6,445 bases of DNA, from contig QMME01000238.1 of the NCBI GenBank assembly GCA_003647095.1, positions 1-6,445 on the forward strand. Reading direction: 5' to 3'. This DNA is from Deltaproteobacteria bacterium (GTDB lineage: Bacteria > Myxococcota > B64-G9). Below the pieces are notes generated by a model. That model did no database searches. It saw only the letters and a program-made list of their open reading frames with translations, and was not told the origin of the DNA. Below, piece by piece: positions 1-6,444 of this stretch. The position numbers were made by a program, and so were the translations under genes. How positions within the stretch are numbered: the first letter of the stretch is position 1; every line of letters begins with the position of its first letter.

Positions 1-24
1 GGGACGAAATCCACCCGGCGACGA

Positions 25-54
25 TTGACAGACGCCGCCGGGGCGTGCTAGCGT
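25..54 (+). promoter_or_regulatory. Predicted sigma-70-type promoter of the SCP2-like gene
   Basis: A perfect -35 hexamer TTGACA lies at 25-30. It is followed, after 18 bp, by TAGCGT at 49-54, which keeps the three most conserved -10 bases (T1, A2, T6). A TG at 46-47 makes an extended -10 element. The predicted transcription start is near 61, leaving a leader of about 43 nt before the ATG at 104. The layout resembles the two other promoters predicted in this window. This rests on motif reading only. Confidence 0.6.
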
Positions 55-60
55 CCGGCG

Positions 61-76
61 TTGACTCGGATGTCAA
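61..76. promoter_or_regulatory. Small inverted repeat at the predicted transcription start
   Basis: TTGAC at 61-65 and GTCAA at 72-76 form perfect 5-bp arms around a 6-bp centre. The repeat sits directly downstream of the predicted -10 element, where a repressor operator or a leader hairpin could lie. The arms are short, so chance is a serious alternative. No regulator is encoded beside it. Confidence 0.25.
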
Positions 77-103
77 TTTACACGACCGGCAAGGAGGAAC
101 GGC

Positions 104-430
104 ATGACCCCGAAGGAAATCTTCGAACAGAAGCTTCCCGAGCAACTCAAGGCCAAGGGTGACGAGGTCACCAAGGTGGGTGCCATCTACCAGTTCAACA
201 TCACCGGTGACAACGGCGGCAACTGGTGGGTCGATACCACCAAGAGCGGGGGCGAGGTCGGCGAGGGCGACAACGCCGACGCCAAGTGCACCATTACCAT
301 GGCCGACTCCGACTTCATCGACATGGTCGACGGCAAGCTCAACGGCCAGATGGCCTTCATGACCGGCAAGCTCAAGATCAAGGGCGACATGAGCCTGGCC
401 ATGAAGCTGGGCAACGTGCTCGGCCTGTAG
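104..430 (+). CDS. SCP2 sterol-binding domain protein (lipid carrier)
   Basis: This 108-residue protein is a stand-alone SCP2 domain, about the usual length for one, with no signal peptide or membrane segment, so it should be cytoplasmic. The C-terminal half carries the family's most recognisable stretch: a CTITMADSDF segment around residues 62-71, then GKLNGQMAFMTGKLKIKGDM and AMKLGN near residues 77-104. This closely matches the SCP2 domain of eukaryotic SCP-x and HSD17B4 as I remember it. Known members form a hydrophobic tunnel that binds sterols, fatty acids or fatty acyl-CoA. The ATG at 104 is fixed by AAGGAGG at 91-97, 6 nt upstream. The gene seems to be monocistronic and ends 5 bp from the convergent secreted-protein gene. 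With the fatty-acyl-CoA ligase next door, a role in carrying fatty acyl groups is plausible, but the ligand cannot be read from the sequence. Confidence 0.93.
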   Translation: MTPKEIFEQKLPEQLKAKGDEVTKVGAIYQFNITGDNGGNWWVDTTKSGGEVGEGDNADAKCTITMADSDFIDMVDGKLNGQMAFMTGKLKIKGDMSLAMKLGNVLGL

Positions 431-435
431 GCTCT

Positions 436-1539
436 TCAGCGCTTCGGCTCCGCCCCGCGCTCCGCGGCCGGGGCCGGACGATCGCGCAACAGCTCCAACT
501 TCTCCAGGCAGGAGGGCCAGTCGGCCCCGGACGCCGGCTCCAGGCGCACCTGCAGCCGCTTGGCCGCCAATGGCGGTTGCAGCAGCACCAGCAACTGGCG
601 AATCAGCGCTCGCCCGGCCGGGGTGAACTCCCCGGCCCCGGCGAGAGCACCGCCAATCTTCACGGAGCCGCCCGCCAGGCGCAGGCGGCCCCTGCCGGCA
701 GCGGCGGCATTGAACCGCAACCCGGCCAGGCAGTCGCCGGCAGTGGAGGTGGGCGTGGCCACCCGCAGGGTGAGCCGCAGCAGGCGCAGCGACTGGCCCG
801 GCGGAAGGATGAAGTTCCACACCCGCCCCTGCCCCTGCCGTCGTGCCGGCAGGGGGACCAGGAAGTCCACGAAGCGGCTGGCCGCCAGCCGGTAGCTTTC
901 CCGCTCCGGCAGGTAGTCGTCTTCCCGGATACCGGCCAGCAACCACAGCGGCCGGCCGCCGCCGCCCACCAGCCGCAGCAGCTTGGCGTCCCGGCGCAGC
1001 CGCAGCCGGGGCCAGCCGTGCTCCCGCGGCAGAACGACAACTCCTACCCGGCCGCTGGCCGGCTCCACCAGGCGCCGGGCCGGCCGGCCGGCCTCGTCCT
1101 CGGGATGCACCACCCGGAAGGCGGCCGAAAAGATGGTTTGCAGGCCGCCGCTACCGGCCCGGTGCAGCGTCAACAGGTGATCGTCCTCGTCGGGGTTCTG
1201 CTCGCTGGTCTCGAACCAGAGCGCCCGCTGGCCGGGTTCCAGCTCGAGCACCTCCAGCTTGACCAGCTCGTCGGCGGGCCGGGGCGGCACCCTGCCGAGC
1301 AAGGCCAGGCCGGTGTTCCGACGGCTCCAGGCCGACAGTCCGATACCGGCGGGGCCGCGCTCGGCCACCACCACCTCCGACCGGGCATCGGCGGCGATGT
1401 CCAGCTCGCGCTCGGCCAGCACCGCCAGGCCGGCCCGGCGCATTTCGTGGTAGGCCGGCGTGTCACGAAACTGCTGGGCCGGGACCGGCCCCGCCAGCAG
1501 TCCCAACAGCATCACCAGCACCCCCGGCAATCGCTTCAC
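436..1539 (-). CDS. Secreted protein of unknown function, coupled to the acyl-CoA ligase
   Basis: The product has 367 residues and I do not recognise its family. Residues 1-21 form a good Sec signal peptide: K2 R3, a hydrophobic core, and a PVPA-QQ cleavage site with no lipobox. The mature protein therefore probably lies in the periplasm or outside the cell. It is rich in alternating hydrophobic/arginine stretches suggestive of beta strands, for example around 163-190 and 247-262. It has only two cysteines, C270 and C344, which could form a disulfide. No transmembrane helix or catalytic motif is evident. The GTG start overlaps the ligase stop as GTGA, and GGGGGA lies just upstream, so translation is probably coupled. 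The reading frame has strong GC preference at third positions, which supports it over the frames on the opposite strand. A function in lipid uptake or the envelope would be inference from context only. Confidence 0.85.
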   Translation of the reverse strand: MKRLPGVLVMLLGLLAGPVPAQQFRDTPAYHEMRRAGLAVLAERELDIAADARSEVVVAERGPAGIGLSAWSRRNTGLALLGRVPPRPADELVKLEVLELEPGQRALWFETSEQNPDEDDHLLTLHRAGSGGLQTIFSAAFRVVHPEDEAGRPARRLVEPASGRVGVVVLPREHGWPRLRLRRDAKLLRLVGGGGRPLWLLAGIREDDYLPERESYRLAASRFVDFLVPLPARRQGQGRVWNFILPPGQSLRLLRLTLRVATPTSTAGDCLAGLRFNAAAAGRGRLRLAGGSVKIGGALAGAGEFTPAGRALIRQLLVLLQPPLAAKRLQVRLEPASGADWPSCLEKLELLRDRPAPAAERGAEPKR

Positions 1540-3365
1540 GATTCCCCCAGGAAGACCTGGTCGGCGCGCTCCTCGTTCTGCTCGTACATGGCGTCGATCA
1601 GGTCACGGTAGCGTTCCTCCACGGCCTGGCGACGCAGCTTCATGGTGGCCGTGACCTCCCCGGCATCCAGGGAGAAAGACTCGGGCAGGATGGTGAAGCG
1701 GCGGATGGTCTGGTAACCGGCCAGCTGGTGGTTGCGCTCCTCGATCTCGCTGGCGATGAGGCGCCGGACACGGGGATGCACCACCAGCTCCTGGAAACGA
1801 TCGAAGGCAATGCCCTCGCGCTCGGCAAAGCGCTGCACCGCCTCGGCATCGACGGCTACCAGGGCCGTCAGGAACTTGCGCCCGTCGCCGCAGACCATGA
1901 GCTGGTGAATGTAGGGGCTGGTACGCATGAGCTTCTCTATGTTCTGGGGCGAGACGTTCTTGCCCCCCGAGGTGACGATGATGTCCTTCTTGCGACCGGT
2001 GACGTACAGAAACCCCTCCTCGTCGAAGCGTCCCAGGTCACCGGTGTGCAGCCAGCCGTCGGCGTCGAGCACCTCGGCGCTCTCGTCGGGGCGGTTCCAG
2101 TAACCCTGCATGATGTTGGGACCGCGGATGAGGATCTCGCCGTCCTCGTCGAGCTTCTCCTCCACCCCGGGCACCGGGGGACCCACCGAGCCGAAGCGAT
2201 AGCGATCGGGCCGGTTTACGTTGGCCGCGCCGGTGTTCTCGGTGGTACCGTAGCCCTCGAGCACCAGCACCCCCAGGGATTCGAACCACTCGGCTATCTC
2301 CGGCGACAGCGGGGCACCGCCGCAAACGAAGAACTTCAGCTTGCCCCCGAAACGCTCCTTGACGGTGCGGGAGAGAATGAGGGCATCGGCGGCCAGGTGG
2401 CTGACCCCCAGCACCGCGCCCAGGGGTGCCCGCACCCGGCGCAGCCGGGCCACCCGGCGCCCCACCCCGGTGGCCCAGTTCACCAGCTGGCGGGTGACGA
2501 AATCGCGTCTCTGCAGCTGCGCCTCCAGGTTCCCGTGTATCCGCTCCAGGATTCCCGGCACCACGGTCATGAAGGTGGGCCGCACCTCCCCCAGCTCGCG
2601 CTCCAGGCTTTCCAGGCCGGAGGAGAAGGCGGTGGTGTAGCCCATCTGCACCGAGGTCAGCACCAGCCCCCGGGCCAGGATATGGGAAAGCGGCAGGCAC
2701 AGCATGTGGATGTCGGAAGCATCGAGGACCCCGGCCATGACCTTGCCCAGGGCCTCCACCTCGAACAGGAAATTCTCCTGGTTGAGCACCACCCCCTTGG
2801 CCTGCCCGGTGGTACCGGCGGTATAGACGATGCTGGCCGGGGAGTCCGGCTCCAGCTGCCGCTGGCGGGGCTGCAGGGCGTCGGGATACTCTGCCTGGTG
2901 GGCCCGGCCGGCCGAGCGCAGGTCTTCCCAGCGCAGCTGCCCCTGCTTCTGGGCCGGCCCCACCATGAGCACCATCTTTTCCACCGCGGTGTCCCCCAGG
3001 ACCGGCTCGAGCCGGGCCGCCTGGTTCTCGTCCTGTACGAATACCAGCCGGGCACCGCTGTCGCGCAGCATGTGGGCGATGTCCGCCACCACCGCATCGG
3101 CGTGTACCGGGACCGAGCAGGCCGCGGCCTTGAGAATGGCCAGGTCGGCCAGGAGCCATTCGGCCCGGCTGCGCGAGAGGATGGCCACCCGGTCACCGGG
3201 CTCGATACCCTCGGCGACCAGGCCGTGGGCCAGTTCCTCGGTGGCGATATCGAGCTGTTGCCAGCTCATCTCCTCCCAGCGTCCCGCCACGGAACGCAAC
3301 ACAGCCCTCGCCTCCGGGCTCTCGGACACCCTCCAGCGGAGCAGCTCGACGAAGTTGCGGGGCAA
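1536..3365 (-). CDS. Long-chain fatty-acyl-CoA ligase (AMP-binding superfamily)
   Basis: This enzyme should activate long-chain fatty acids in two steps, through an acyl-adenylate to acyl-CoA, in the cytoplasm or at the inner membrane. With the TTG start at 3365 it has 609 residues, the usual size for the long-chain (FadD15-like/ACSL) group. The AMP-binding motifs are in order: P-loop YTAGTTGQAKG at 181-191, GYGTTE at 371-376, TGD at 441-443, GRKKDIIVTSGGKNVSP at 457-473, and the likely catalytic lysine K576 in ATMKLRR. The frame stays open to a TTG at 3425. The start at 3365 is preferred because AAGGAGG lies 5 nt upstream of it, a promoter occupies 3401-3429, and the protein then begins PRNFVELLRWR, typical of the family. 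It is the first gene of a two-gene unit. Its exact chain-length preference cannot be told. The class is secure; calling it FadD15-like is a family-level judgement. Confidence 0.95.
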   Translation of the reverse strand: MPRNFVELLRWRVSESPEARAVLRSVAGRWEEMSWQQLDIATEELAHGLVAEGIEPGDRVAILSRSRAEWLLADLAILKAAACSVPVHADAVVADIAHMLRDSGARLVFVQDENQAARLEPVLGDTAVEKMVLMVGPAQKQGQLRWEDLRSAGRAHQAEYPDALQPRQRQLEPDSPASIVYTAGTTGQAKGVVLNQENFLFEVEALGKVMAGVLDASDIHMLCLPLSHILARGLVLTSVQMGYTTAFSSGLESLERELGEVRPTFMTVVPGILERIHGNLEAQLQRRDFVTRQLVNWATGVGRRVARLRRVRAPLGAVLGVSHLAADALILSRTVKERFGGKLKFFVCGGAPLSPEIAEWFESLGVLVLEGYGTTENTGAANVNRPDRYRFGSVGPPVPGVEEKLDEDGEILIRGPNIMQGYWNRPDESAEVLDADGWLHTGDLGRFDEEGFLYVTGRKKDIIVTSGGKNVSPQNIEKLMRTSPYIHQLMVCGDGRKFLTALVAVDAEAVQRFAEREGIAFDRFQELVVHPRVRRLIASEIEERNHQLAGYQTIRRFTILPESFSLDAGEVTATMKLRRQAVEERYRDLIDAMYEQNEERADQVFLGES

Positions 3366-3368
3366 TTG

Positions 3369-3377
3369 CTCCTCCTT
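3369..3377 (-). promoter_or_regulatory. Ribosome binding site that decides the ligase start
   Basis: On the minus strand the sequence reads AAGGAGGAGCAATTG. This is a near-perfect Shine-Dalgarno element with 5 nt between AAGGAGG (3371-3377) and the TTG at 3363-3365. No comparable site precedes the upstream in-frame TTG at 3423-3425. Confidence 0.75.
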
Positions 3378-3400
3378 GCCTCCCCCGCCCCCGAGCACAA

Positions 3401-3429
3401 AGCCTAGCGTCTGCGTTCCGGACAATCAA
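3401..3429 (-). promoter_or_regulatory. Predicted sigma-70-type promoter of the ligase unit
   Basis: On the minus strand, TTGATT (3424-3429) is followed after exactly 17 bp by TAGGCT (3401-3406). The latter keeps the key -10 bases T1, A2 and T6. Transcription should begin near 3394, about 30 nt before the TTG start at 3365. The element lies within the longest possible ligase frame, which argues against a start at 3425. Confidence 0.55.
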
Positions 3430-3477
3430 GTCTGCCGGGTCCAGCAGGCACCGCGATCCCGCCTCGTCCAGGCGGCG

Positions 3478-3530
3478 ATTGCGCAATTTGGATCATACCA
3501 GTTGCGGGGATGGTGAATTTTTTACTGGTA
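3478..3530. promoter_or_regulatory. Candidate operator region between the divergent ligase and kinase genes
   Basis: The divergent gap holds two symmetric elements. ATTGCGCAAT at 3478-3487 is a perfect 10-bp palindrome. TACCAGT at 3496-3502 and ACTGGTA at 3524-3530 form a 7-bp inverted repeat around a 21-bp centre that includes a run of six T (3518-3523). The stretch is clearly more AT-rich than the flanking genes, as expected for regulatory DNA. It lies upstream of both predicted promoters, so a regulator could act in either direction. No binding protein can be named. Confidence 0.35.
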
Positions 3531-3547
3531 ACGCAAGTAGATCCAGG

Positions 3548-3577
3548 TTGACTTGTCACACGTTCATGAGCTAATGG
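3548..3577 (+). promoter_or_regulatory. Predicted promoter of the kinase operon
   Basis: TTGACT at 3548-3553 is followed after 18 bp by TAATGG at 3572-3577, a weak -10 match that keeps T1 and A2. If it is correct, transcription starts near 3585. That rules out the in-frame TTG at 3553 and ATG at 3574 as translation starts for this transcript. The -10 is imperfect, so confidence is modest. Confidence 0.4.
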
Positions 3578-3633
3578 TAGCTGTCAGGCATGACACCTCC
3601 GACAGAGCGGAGGACGAGCGGAGTGCATACCGC

Positions 3634-5532
3634 GTGGGCGACTCACCTGCCACCATCGGCCGTTACCGGATCCTCGGCGAGTTGGGACGCGGGGGCATGT
3701 CGGTGGTCTACCACGGCCTGGACACCACCCTGGACCGGCACGTGGCCATCAAGGTGCTGCACGCCCACCTGGCCTCGGACCCGGCCAGCAGGGAACGATT
3801 CGGGCGCGAGGCCCGGGCCGTGGCCCGCCTGCGGCATCCCGCCATCATCGAGATCCACGATTTCTCCGAGGGCGAGGAGGGTCCCAGCTACCTGGTGTGC
3901 GAGTTCGTGGCCGGCCAGACCCTGCGTGCCTTCATGGAACAGCACCGGGTCCACTTCGCCGAGGCCGCCGCGCTGATCGCCCTGCCCATCTGCCGGGCGG
4001 TGGCCCACGCCCACGAGTTGAACATCGTGCACCGTGACCTGAAGCCGGAAAACGTCATGGTGACCAGCGACGGCCACATCAAGCTGATGGACTTCGGCAT
4101 CGCCAAGCTCATCGACCAGCAACAGCAGATGACCCTTACCGGCAGCCTGCTGGGCTCCCCGGCCCACATGGCACCCGAGCAACTCGAAGGCGGCGCCGTC
4201 GACTTCCGCACCGACGTCTTCGCCATCGGCACCCTGCTCTACTGGCTGGCCACGGGTACCTTGCCTTTCAGCGGAGAGACCCCGCACCAGGTGATCAAGA
4301 ACATCGTCGAGGTCCGTTATCCCGATCCCCTGCGCCTGGCCCCGGAAACCGGCGAACAGCTGGCCGGCATCATCCGCCGGGCGCTGAACCGGGATCCCCA
4401 GCTACGCTTCCCCACTGCCGGACAGATGGCCGAGGCCCTGGAACAATTCCTGCGGCAATCCGGCCTGGAAGATCACCAGGACTGGCTGGTGCGCCTGCTC
4501 ACCGAACCCGCCGTCACCGTCGCGGAACTGCGCGCCCGGGTGGCCGAGGCCTTGCTGCAGCGGGGCCGGCAGCTGTACCGGCAGCGACAGTATGCCCGGG
4601 CCCTGCGCCTGTTCGATCGCCTGCTGGCCCTGCAACCGGACAACCGGGAGGTGCTGGAGCTGGTCGATGGTCACCGGCGCCGGCAGCGGCGCCGGCGCCT
4701 GCTGCTACGGATCGGGCTGGCGGGGCTGGTGCTGCTGGTGCTGTCCGGGGGCACGTTGCTGCTGGCCCGGCTGTGGCCGGAGGAGGGACCCGCCGGCGCC
4801 GACGGCGGCACGGCGGATGCCGGGGCGCTACTGGCCGGCAGCGGAACGGCCCCGGCGCCGGTCGTCGATGCCGGCGGCAATGCCGCTGACGGCGACGCCG
4901 GCGGCGGTACCGACGCCGGTCCGGCCCGTCCTCTCCGGCGTGCCGGTCACCCGCCCGCCGACCGGGGCACCCGCCCGGAGCGTCCGGCCCGCCGGGCCCC
5001 CGGCGACCGCCGCCGTCCCCCCCGGGTGGCCATGCTGCAACAGCATCCGGTGGAGATCGTGGCCGAACCCTTCTTCGAGCAAATCCTCGTCGACGGCAAG
5101 CTGGTGGCCACCAGCCGGGACGAGTCCACCCGTTTCGGCCACCTCTGGCGAGGGCGACTACCGGCCGGCAGCCACCGGGTGGTCATCCGCCACCCGGCCT
5201 GCGCCGAAGACGCCTTCCAGCTCCGGGTACCGGTGGAAGGCCAGATCCGGCGCAAGCTGCACTTCCTGCCGGCACGGCTGGTGGTGCGCACCCCGGACGC
5301 CCGGGTGGGCGTGTACCTGGCTGACAGCTACCGGGGAACGGCCGGGCAGAGCACGAAAAACCCCATCGCCGTAACCATGGAGGGCCGGCGCGCCAGTCGC
5401 ACGGTGCAGGTCCGCCTGGTCGACGGCCGGGGCCGGCAGGTAACCCGCCAGGTGCAGTTGCGGGCCGGCCGGCGCACGGTGCTGGAGGTGAAAGCGGACG
5501 AGTTCGCACGGGCGGGAAGGAGTCCACCATGA
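3634..5532 (+). CDS. Transmembrane Ser/Thr protein kinase (Hanks type) with extracytoplasmic PEGA-like domain
   Basis: With the GTG start the product has 632 residues. Residues 10-272 are a complete kinase domain: glycine loop GRGGMSVVY (18-26), VAIK with ATP-binding K40, partner glutamate E59, HRDLKPEN (133-140, catalytic D135), DFG (153-155) and APE (180-182). It should be active. A helical, TPR-like stretch (about 303-340) precedes an arginine cluster (348-355) and one membrane helix (about 356-378), so by the positive-inside rule the kinase is cytoplasmic. A Gly/Ala/Asp linker follows, then a PEGA-like beta domain (about 471-530) with DGK and LPAGSHRVVI features, and a further beta-rich tail. 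The first high-GC3 codons appear near 3634 and GGAG lies 10 nt upstream. Alternative starts are TTG 3553 and ATG 3574. Its stop overlaps the next start (ATGA), giving a co-translated pair. Substrates and the sensed signal are unknown. Confidence 0.93.
   Translation: MGDSPATIGRYRILGELGRGGMSVVYHGLDTTLDRHVAIKVLHAHLASDPASRERFGREARAVARLRHPAIIEIHDFSEGEEGPSYLVCEFVAGQTLRAFMEQHRVHFAEAAALIALPICRAVAHAHELNIVHRDLKPENVMVTSDGHIKLMDFGIAKLIDQQQQMTLTGSLLGSPAHMAPEQLEGGAVDFRTDVFAIGTLLYWLATGTLPFSGETPHQVIKNIVEVRYPDPLRLAPETGEQLAGIIRRALNRDPQLRFPTAGQMAEALEQFLRQSGLEDHQDWLVRLLTEPAVTVAELRARVAEALLQRGRQLYRQRQYARALRLFDRLLALQPDNREVLELVDGHRRRQRRRRLLLRIGLAGLVLLVLSGGTLLLARLWPEEGPAGADGGTADAGALLAGSGTAPAPVVDAGGNAADGDAGGGTDAGPARPLRRAGHPPADRGTRPERPARRAPGDRRRPPRVAMLQQHPVEIVAEPFFEQILVDGKLVATSRDESTRFGHLWRGRLPAGSHRVVIRHPACAEDAFQLRVPVEGQIRRKLHFLPARLVVRTPDARVGVYLADSYRGTAGQSTKNPIAVTMEGRRASRTVQVRLVDGRGRQVTRQVQLRAGRRTVLEVKADEFARAGRSPP
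5517..5522 (+). promoter_or_regulatory. Ribosome binding site of the TPR-protein gene inside the kinase gene
   Basis: AAGGAG lies 6 nt before the ATG at 5529, inside the last kinase codons. With the ATGA overlap it supports this start and indicates coupled translation of the kinase and the exported protein. Confidence 0.75.
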
Positions 5533-6437
5533 ACCTCCCGGGTTGCCGGGCACCGGCGGCGATTTCGCTGCTGGTCGCGCTGCTGGGACTGCTGGCGCTG
5601 GGGACGGCCCCTGCCCGGGCCGAGCCGCCCGACAAGCTGCTGGCCCGGGCCCGGGCGGAGTTCGAATACAAGAACTTCGAGAACGCCGCGCGACTGTTGG
5701 AGCAACTGCTGGTGCCCCAGGTACGCCTGACCACCGAGCAGGACATCGCCGAGGCCCGGGAGATGCTGGGACTGTCCTACTTCTACCTGGGTCACCAGGA
5801 ACAGGCTCGCCGGCAGTTCGTCGAGCTGCTCTACCTGCGTCCCGATCACCGCCTGGATCCCTTCTTGATTCCTCCGGCGGCGGTGACCTTCTTCGACTCC
5901 ATCCGCAAGGAGCCGGCTGTCCGTGAGAAGCTCGAGCAGATCAGAAAGAGCCGCCAGGCCAGCAAGCAGCCGCCCCCGCCGCGGCCGCCGCCCCCCCGGG
6001 TGCAGACCCTGGTGCGGCAACGCGAGCTGATGCGGCGCAGCCGGCTGGTGGCCTTCCTGCCCTTTGGCCTGGGACAGTTCCAGAACGGCGATACCCTGAA
6101 GGGGGTGCTGCTGGCCAGCGGCGGCGGCATCGCCCTGGTGGCCAACATCACCTGCTACAGCCTGCTGGTGGCCCTGGCCAACGAAAACGGCCGCTATGCC
6201 CCCGGCGACCTGCAACTGGCCCGTGGTTTGCGCATCGGCCAGTACGTGGCGCTGGGATTGTTTGCCGCCAGCTGGATCTACGGAGCCATCGACGCCAATC
6301 TCAACTTTCAGGAAACCGTCCCCGGCCCCTGGCGGGAGAGCCGCCAGCCTGCGGCCGGCGGGCAGTCCGACGGCCTGCAGGGCGGGCTGGCCCCGGTGCC
6401 GGGGGGGGCGGTGCTCTGGTTCGGCTCGCGTTTGTGA
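5529..6437 (+). CDS. Exported TPR-like protein with C-terminal two-helix membrane domain (DUF5683-like)
   Basis: The product has 302 residues. A signal peptide or signal anchor spans about 1-31, with a hydrophobic core at 11-26 and a possible ARA-E cleavage site. Residues 34-105 look like two TPR-type helical pairs, with LLARARAEFEYKNFENAARL and then GLSYFYLGHQEQARRQF. A charged helix (125-145) and a proline-rich linker (148-156) lead to a C-terminal domain. This opens with AFLPFGLGQFQNGD (175-188), followed by hydrophobic helices at about 189-214 and 236-253 and a YGAIDANLNF end. The PFGxGQFQNG opening recalls DUF5683-type domains, a recollection I could not test. The tail after 262 is Gly/Pro-rich and probably disordered. 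Being translationally coupled to the kinase, it is a good candidate partner or substrate-side component in the envelope. No enzymatic motif is seen and the true function is unknown. Confidence 0.88.
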   Translation: MNLPGCRAPAAISLLVALLGLLALGTAPARAEPPDKLLARARAEFEYKNFENAARLLEQLLVPQVRLTTEQDIAEAREMLGLSYFYLGHQEQARRQFVELLYLRPDHRLDPFLIPPAAVTFFDSIRKEPAVREKLEQIRKSRQASKQPPPPRPPPPRVQTLVRQRELMRRSRLVAFLPFGLGQFQNGDTLKGVLLASGGGIALVANITCYSLLVALANENGRYAPGDLQLARGLRIGQYVALGLFAASWIYGAIDANLNFQETVPGPWRESRQPAAGGQSDGLQGGLAPVPGGAVLWFGSRL

Positions 6438-6444
6438 AGGAGGT
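6437..6444 (+). promoter_or_regulatory. Ribosome binding site for a further operon gene beyond the window
   Basis: AAGGAGGT is a full match to the anti-Shine-Dalgarno core and begins at the last base of the TPR-protein stop codon. The start codon it serves must lie just past the right edge, so the kinase operon has at least a third gene, probably a few bases downstream. Confidence 0.7.

Noticed and set aside
438..461. Possible terminator hairpin AGCGC ... GCGCT after the convergent stops
   Set aside because: The stem is only 5 bp with a 14-nt loop in very GC-rich DNA, and no T-tract follows on either strand.
226..1611. Long + strand open frame (about 461 codons) opposite the secreted-protein gene and overlapping the SCP2 gene
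   Set aside because: Its translation is low-complexity Gln/Arg/Pro/Gly without any domain, it overlaps a clear SCP2 gene, and the opposite strand has a signal peptide, ribosome binding site and stop/start overlap. High GC content readily leaves such frames open.
1728..3407. Long + strand open frame (about 559 codons) opposite the acyl-CoA ligase
   Set aside because: It mirrors the ligase reading frame, has no recognisable motif, and the minus strand encodes all ligase motifs in order.
3496..3530. Intrinsic terminator from the TACCAGT/ACTGGTA repeat
   Set aside because: The loop is 21 nt, the stem is AT/GC mixed and short, the T run lies inside the loop rather than after the stem, and no gene ends here. 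An operator is the better reading.
5988..6000. Proline codon run (PPPPRPPPP) as a simple repeat or sequencing artefact
   Set aside because: The reading frame continues cleanly into the conserved PFGxGQFQNG domain, so it is a normal linker in GC-rich coding sequence.
5328..6215. Minus-strand open frame (about 295 codons) opposite the TPR-protein gene
   Set aside because: Its translation is Gln/Gly/Arg-rich with no domain, and the + strand has a signal peptide, TPR-like helices and a ribosome binding site.
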